Of a DNA stretch of 8,051 bases, positions 5,835-8,051 are shown one piece after another. The first letter of the stretch is position 1. Each line of letters starts with the position of its first letter. The DNA is from Bacteroidetes bacterium 4572_114 (GTDB taxonomy: Bacteria; Bacteroidota; Bacteroidia; Bacteroidales; 4484-276): assembly GCA_002254335.1 (NCBI GenBank), contig NIVA01000091.1:1-8051 (forward strand). Direction: 5' to 3'. The notes beneath the pieces were generated by a model that was given only the letters and a program-made list of their open reading frames with translations, searched no databases and was not told the origin of the DNA. Position numbers and translations under genes: made by a program.

Positions 5835-5977
5835 GAGACAACTACAAACGGAAAGCCCGGTTCAGCCGCCAAAAAAAAACTCTTTTCCTACCTAAGAAAA
5901 AAGTTTGTTTGATCCCTAATCCGGTTTAAAGTATAAATTAAAATACTATATCGGCTTTTTATCCTGAATTTTATTTC

Positions 5978-5985
5978 TATCTTTG
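5978..5985 (+). promoter_or_regulatory. Promoter -7 box of the rpsF-rpsR-rplI operon
   Basis: TATCTTTG followed by C is an exact match to the Bacteroidota -7 consensus. It predicts a start near 5991 and an AT-rich leader of about 48 nt before the rpsF ATG. The leader lacks an evident Shine-Dalgarno and shows no clear S6:S18-binding hairpin. Confidence 0.7.
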
Positions 5986-6038
5986 CGCCCACTTTTAAAA
6001 ATCACAATTTTTTTAATATTAACTAATACAAAAACAAG

Positions 6039-6395
6039 ATGTTAAACCAGTATGAAACCGTTTTCATTTTAACTCCCGTTTTGTCTGATGATCAGATGAA
6101 GGAAGCGGTAAAGAAGTACCAGGAATTCGTAAAGGATAAAGGTGCGGAAATAGTACATGAGGAAAACTGGGGGATGCGCAAAATGGCATATCCAATCCAG
6201 AAAAAATCCACCGGGTTTTACCACCTCATGGAATATAAGGCAGAGGGCTCAATAATTGCTGACCTGGAAGTTGCTTTTAAGCGCGATGAACGTGTGATGC
6301 GTTTTCTCACGGTCAAGCTTGACAAACATGCAGTGGCTTATAACGAGAAAAAACGTGCAAAAGCCGAAGAAACAGTAAAAGAGGAAGCCAAATAA
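6039..6395 (+). CDS. rpsF: 30S ribosomal protein S6
   Basis: A 118-residue S6 protein, part of the 30S platform, where it binds 16S rRNA as a partner of S18. Recognisable segments are the N-terminal YETVFILTP, the central EENWGMRKMAYPIQKKSTGFYHLMEY and RDERVMRFLTVKLD, in the order expected of the S6 ferredoxin-like fold. The tail from about residue 103 (EKKRAKAEETVKEEAK) is the charged, variable extension common in the family. The length is normal. It is first in a three-gene ribosomal operon, with rpsR 29 bp downstream, and starts at an ATG preceded by the A-rich leader usual in this phylum. Confidence 0.97.
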   Translation: MLNQYETVFILTPVLSDDQMKEAVKKYQEFVKDKGAEIVHEENWGMRKMAYPIQKKSTGFYHLMEYKAEGSIIADLEVAFKRDERVMRFLTVKLDKHAVAYNEKKRAKAEETVKEEAK

Positions 6396-6424
6396 TTATT
6401 TTCGAACCATTAAAAAATTGAACA

Positions 6425-6694
6425 ATGGCACAACAAAATTCAGACATTAAATATTTAACCCCCATTGCAGTTGATGTAAAGAGGAAGAAGTATTGCCGGT
6501 TTAAAAAAGCAGGCATTAAATATATTGACTACAAGGATGCAAATTTCCTTTTGAAATTCGTAAACGAACAAGGGAAAATCCTGCCACGCCGTATTACCGG
6601 TACATCTACAAAATATCAAAAGAAAGTTGCCCAGGCCATCAAACGGGCAAGGCACTTATCGTTAATGCCTTATGTTGCTGACTTATTAAAATAG
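6425..6694 (+). CDS. rpsR: 30S ribosomal protein S18
   Basis: An 89-residue S18 protein that pairs with S6 on the 30S platform. Diagnostic segments are KKYCRFKKAGIKYIDYKD, then LLKFVNEQGKILPRRITGTSTKYQKKVAQAIKRARHLSLMPY, which is nearly the whole conserved core. The single Cys in KYCRF is retained, but there is no four-cysteine zinc motif, so this is not a zinc-ribbon variant. Its TAG stop overlaps the ribosome binding site of rplI. The start is an ATG 29 bp after rpsF with no strong Shine-Dalgarno. Confidence 0.97.
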   Translation: MAQQNSDIKYLTPIAVDVKRKKYCRFKKAGIKYIDYKDANFLLKFVNEQGKILPRRITGTSTKYQKKVAQAIKRARHLSLMPYVADLLK

Positions 6695-6698
6695 GAGG
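6693..6698 (+). promoter_or_regulatory. Strong Shine-Dalgarno for rplI overlapping the rpsR stop
   Basis: AGGAGG lies 7 nt before the rplI ATG and shares two bases with the rpsR TAG stop. A full anti-Shine-Dalgarno match is notable because most starts in this window and in the phylum lack one. It may support re-initiation by ribosomes finishing rpsR. Confidence 0.8.
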
Positions 6699-6705
6699 TC
6701 TAATC

Positions 6706-7152
6706 ATGGAAATCATTTTAAAACAAGATATCGAAAACCTCGGGTACGAGAACGATAAAATAAAGGTAAAAAGCGGTTATGCCCGTAATTATCTAATCCC
6801 AAAAGGTTTGGCCATATTGGCCACTGAAACCAACAAAAAAGTCCTTGCTGAAGTTCAAAAGCAAAAGTCTTTTAAAGAGGAAAAACTACGTGGCGAAGCC
6901 GAAACTACAGCGAAACTGCTTAATAAGATTGAACTTAAGATTGGTGCCAAAGCCGGTACTTCTGGCAAGATCTTCGGGTCGGTGAATGCAATACAAATTG
7001 CTGAAGCACTTAAAGTAAAAGGCCACGAAATTGACCGCAGGAAAATTGATGTTGATGGCGATTCAATCAAAGAGGTGGGCAATTACAAGGCTACTGTTAA
7101 ATTATTCAAGGATATTATAGTTGAGGTGTTGTTTGAAGTAGTGGCCGAATAA
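6706..7152 (+). CDS. rplI: 50S ribosomal protein L9
   Basis: A 148-residue L9 protein, which binds 23S rRNA near the L1 stalk and helps maintain reading-frame fidelity. The N-terminal domain shows the family signature: MEIILKQDIENLGY, then VKSGYARNYLIPKGLAILAT (residues about 22-41). A long connecting helix follows (about 42-78, lysine and glutamate rich), and then the C-terminal domain with GKIFGSVNAIQIAEAL. Length is typical. It is the last gene of the operon, 11 bp after rpsR, and is followed by an intrinsic terminator 27 bp downstream. Confidence 0.97.
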   Translation: MEIILKQDIENLGYENDKIKVKSGYARNYLIPKGLAILATETNKKVLAEVQKQKSFKEEKLRGEAETTAKLLNKIELKIGAKAGTSGKIFGSVNAIQIAEALKVKGHEIDRRKIDVDGDSIKEVGNYKATVKLFKDIIVEVLFEVVAE

Positions 7153-7178
7153 TCCGACGAAAATCATATGATAATAAT

Positions 7179-7207
7179 AAAACCCGGGTCAACGCCCGGG
7201 TTTTTTT
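7179..7207 (+). terminator. Intrinsic terminator after rplI
   Basis: AAAACCCGGG (7179-7188) pairs perfectly with CCCGGGTTTT (7195-7204) around a 6-nt loop, and the right arm runs into seven T residues (7201-7207). Position and form fit termination of the ribosomal operon. Confidence 0.93.
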
Positions 7208-7278
7208 ATGCCCTGACCTTACCTCTAACTCCAAAAATGAAAATCTGTATTTGCACGATTGTTAATCGACGAGCAGTC

Positions 7279-7311
7279 AGACCTAACAGGTTTTAAAAAC
7301 CTGTTAGGTCT
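7279..7311. repeat. 33-bp near-perfect palindrome
   Basis: AGACCTAACAGGTTTT (7279-7294) and AAAACCTGTTAGGTCT (7296-7311) are perfect 16-nt complements around one central A. From memory, this ACCTAACAGG-type palindrome recurs between genes in many Bacteroidota genomes; no search was possible. There is no T-run outside the stem, so it is not a typical terminator. Confidence 0.85.
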
Positions 7312-7322
7312 AATCCCAAGAC

Positions 7323-7348
7323 CTGACAGAGTTCGCAGAACCTGTCAG
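7323..7348. repeat. Second hairpin, 11-bp stem with a bulge
   Basis: CTGACAG (7323-7329) and GTTC (7331-7334), separated by a bulged A, pair with GAAC (7338-7341) and CTGTCAG (7342-7348) around the loop GCA. It lies 11 bp after the larger palindrome and shares its ACCTG-type wording, so the two may belong to one repeat family. The rest of 7208-7528 holds no gene I can support, only a possible promoter near 7449. Confidence 0.7.
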
Positions 7349-7448
7349 AGTTTCATTAACCCCAATTTTATCAGAAAGAACGTACCCCCGAAAACTGCTA
7401 AAATAAACCCTGGCAAAATCCAGCCATGGATCTGGCCCTGTTGTACAA

Positions 7449-7456
7449 TACTTTTG
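7449..7456 (+). promoter_or_regulatory. Possible promoter -7 box of the small exported protein
   Basis: TACTTTTG fits TAnnTTTG and would give a leader of about 66 nt. No clear -33 element is present, so this rests on one short motif plus position. Confidence 0.4.
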
Positions 7457-7528
7457 TAAGGTAAAGTTTAAGAAGAGTTATATCTAAAATTTAACCTTAT
7501 CTATTAACCATAAAAACAGGAGATTACC

Positions 7529-7861
7529 ATGAAAACGATGAGATTTTTTTTAATGATTGCAGCAGTATCATTTGCTACTATGATTTTTGCTTCAGAGCAT
7601 CCGGCAAAGAAAGAATTTTCGGTTACAATTTCGCTTGAAAAAGCATTGGAATGCAAAGCCCTTAGTTCGGAAATGGTCAAACATCTTAACCCGGGGATTT
7701 TATCTGAAGAAAAACCCGGGTCCTATTATGCCACGATACGTTTCAGGAATATCACGTATGTGATATATGGAAAATATCAGGAGTGGGCCTCATTTTTCAA
7801 CATGAAGAAGTGGAGGCAGGCAAAACCCATTTTAGGCAACAGGGCTTTTTCTACCAATTAG
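7529..7861 (+). CDS. Small exported protein of unknown function
   Basis: I do not recognise this 110-residue protein. It begins MKTMRFFLMIAAVSFATMIF with likely signal-peptidase cleavage after FA (about residue 21). No cysteine sits at the cleavage site, so it is not a lipoprotein. The mature part is about 89 residues, with a single Cys in LECKALSSEM, an amphipathic helix-like start (EFSVTISLEKALECK), a probable beta stretch (SYYATIRFRNITYVIYGKY) and a basic C-terminus (MKKWRQAKPILGNR). The gene has a clear Shine-Dalgarno (AGGAG at 7518-7522, 6 nt before the ATG) and its own terminator, so it looks like a real single-gene unit. It is probably periplasmic or secreted. Nothing in its neighbours suggests a function. 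Confidence 0.8.
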   Translation: MKTMRFFLMIAAVSFATMIFASEHPAKKEFSVTISLEKALECKALSSEMVKHLNPGILSEEKPGSYYATIRFRNITYVIYGKYQEWASFFNMKKWRQAKPILGNRAFSTN

Positions 7862-7884
7862 CAAAATATTCTGCCATAAATGGT

Positions 7885-7913
7885 AAACCCACTTTTCGAG
7901 GTGGGTTTTTTTT
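7885..7913 (+). terminator. Intrinsic terminator after the small exported protein
   Basis: AAACCCAC (7885-7892) pairs with GTGGGTTT (7901-7908) around an 8-nt loop, and eight T residues run to 7913. It begins 23 bp after the stop codon. Confidence 0.9.
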
Positions 7914-7964
7914 ATCCCCCATCCAAAAAATCACCTGATAAAGCTTATTGAAGCAAAAGATGTT

Positions 7965-7972
7965 TATTTTTG
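7965..7972 (+). promoter_or_regulatory. Possible promoter -7 box near the right edge
   Basis: TATTTTTG fits TAnnTTTG and lies after the preceding terminator, in an AT-rich stretch. It could drive a gene starting near 8033 or beyond the window. The evidence is one short motif. Confidence 0.35.
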
Positions 7973-8032
7973 AAAAATCATTGTCAAGCTGAGGCAGGAC
8001 TAAAAAATTAACATATACCCTAATACATTGCG

Positions 8033-8051
8033 ATGCCAATTGGAAGGGTTC
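8033..8051 (+). CDS. Possible gene start cut by the right edge
   Basis: ATG at 8033 opens MPIGRV before the window ends. A candidate promoter box lies 60 bp upstream and the leader is AT-rich. Six codons are too few to name a family or to be sure it is coding. Confidence 0.25.

Noticed and set aside
5487..5872. Overlapping minus-strand open frames of 61-108 codons
   Set aside because: They run through GC-rich inverted repeats and the end of the upstream gene, have Arg/Pro-rich or low-information translations and show no family motif.
5877..5906. AT-rich hairpin beside a run of A residues (minus-strand terminator shape)
   Set aside because: No minus-strand gene reads toward it, the stem is weak with a mismatch, and the plus-strand T-run is short.
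5986..6038. S6:S18-binding autoregulatory leader
   Set aside because: The predicted leader is short and AT-rich, with no stable hairpin or CCG-containing loop visible.
7259..7459. 66-codon plus-strand open frame
   Set aside because: Its first part is the translated palindromes at 7279-7348, and there is no ribosome binding site or family resemblance.
7689..7720. Two CCCGGG words forming an inverted repeat inside the small exported gene
   Set aside because: They lie within the coding sequence, are short, and lack a T-run.

Overview
The window looks like chromosomal DNA of a Bacteroidota bacterium, probably a Bacteroidales or Marinilabiliales relative. The basis is the rpsF-rpsR-rplI operon, several promoter -7 boxes of the TAnnTTTG type used by that phylum, mostly weak Shine-Dalgarno sequences, moderate AT-richness, and short dispersed palindromes and degenerate tandem arrays between genes. 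The phylum is inferred from these features, not from a database search.

Layout. (1) 1-429, minus: the first 143 residues of an exported class C beta-lactamase-type serine hydrolase that runs off the left edge. (2) 430-602: a spacer with a perfect 18-bp palindrome and three neighbouring arrays that all have an 8-bp period. (3) 603-1307, minus: a SIR2 (sirtuin) gene in which about 32 residues of a proteobacterial-type Fur metal-binding domain replace the second half of the NAD-binding fold. The reading frame stays open and the normal sirtuin C-terminus resumes afterwards. (4) 1308-1478: a divergent promoter region with one -7 box on each strand. (5) 1479-3478, plus: a GluR0-like potassium-channel glutamate receptor and an EamA-family transporter, 11 bp apart and probably co-transcribed. 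(6) 3471-3718: two degenerate arrays in opposite orientation that share the core GTCATT. The first holds the transporter stop codon and the second holds the ATG of the next gene. (7) 3704-5557, plus: a large multi-spanning GT-C-like membrane protein with a C-terminal beta-rich, jelly-roll-like domain. (8) 5558-6038: a 480-bp gene-free stretch with two inverted repeats of unusually high GC, then the ribosomal promoter. (9) 6039-7152, plus: rpsF, rpsR and rplI, closed by a clear intrinsic terminator. (10) 7208-7528: two small hairpins, one of a type I recall as dispersed in this phylum, and a possible promoter. (11) 7529-7861, plus: a small exported protein of unknown function with its own terminator. 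(12) 7914-8051: a possible promoter and perhaps the first codons of another gene.

The standout is the sirtuin-Fur chimera. It keeps the sirtuin GAGIS motif, catalytic histidine and four-cysteine zinc ribbon. It lacks the FGE and GTS regions that complete the NAD pocket, and gains a Fur HHHDH motif plus another CxxC. The inserted segment is about 31% GC, against about 44% in a nearby part of the same gene, and its protein sequence resembles proteobacterial Fur more than Bacteroidota Fur. It could be a natural micro-transplant, a dead gene, a new metal-responsive protein, or an artefact; the sequence alone cannot decide. The other genes look intact and ordinary. Apart from the short operons, nothing shows that the neighbours act in one pathway.
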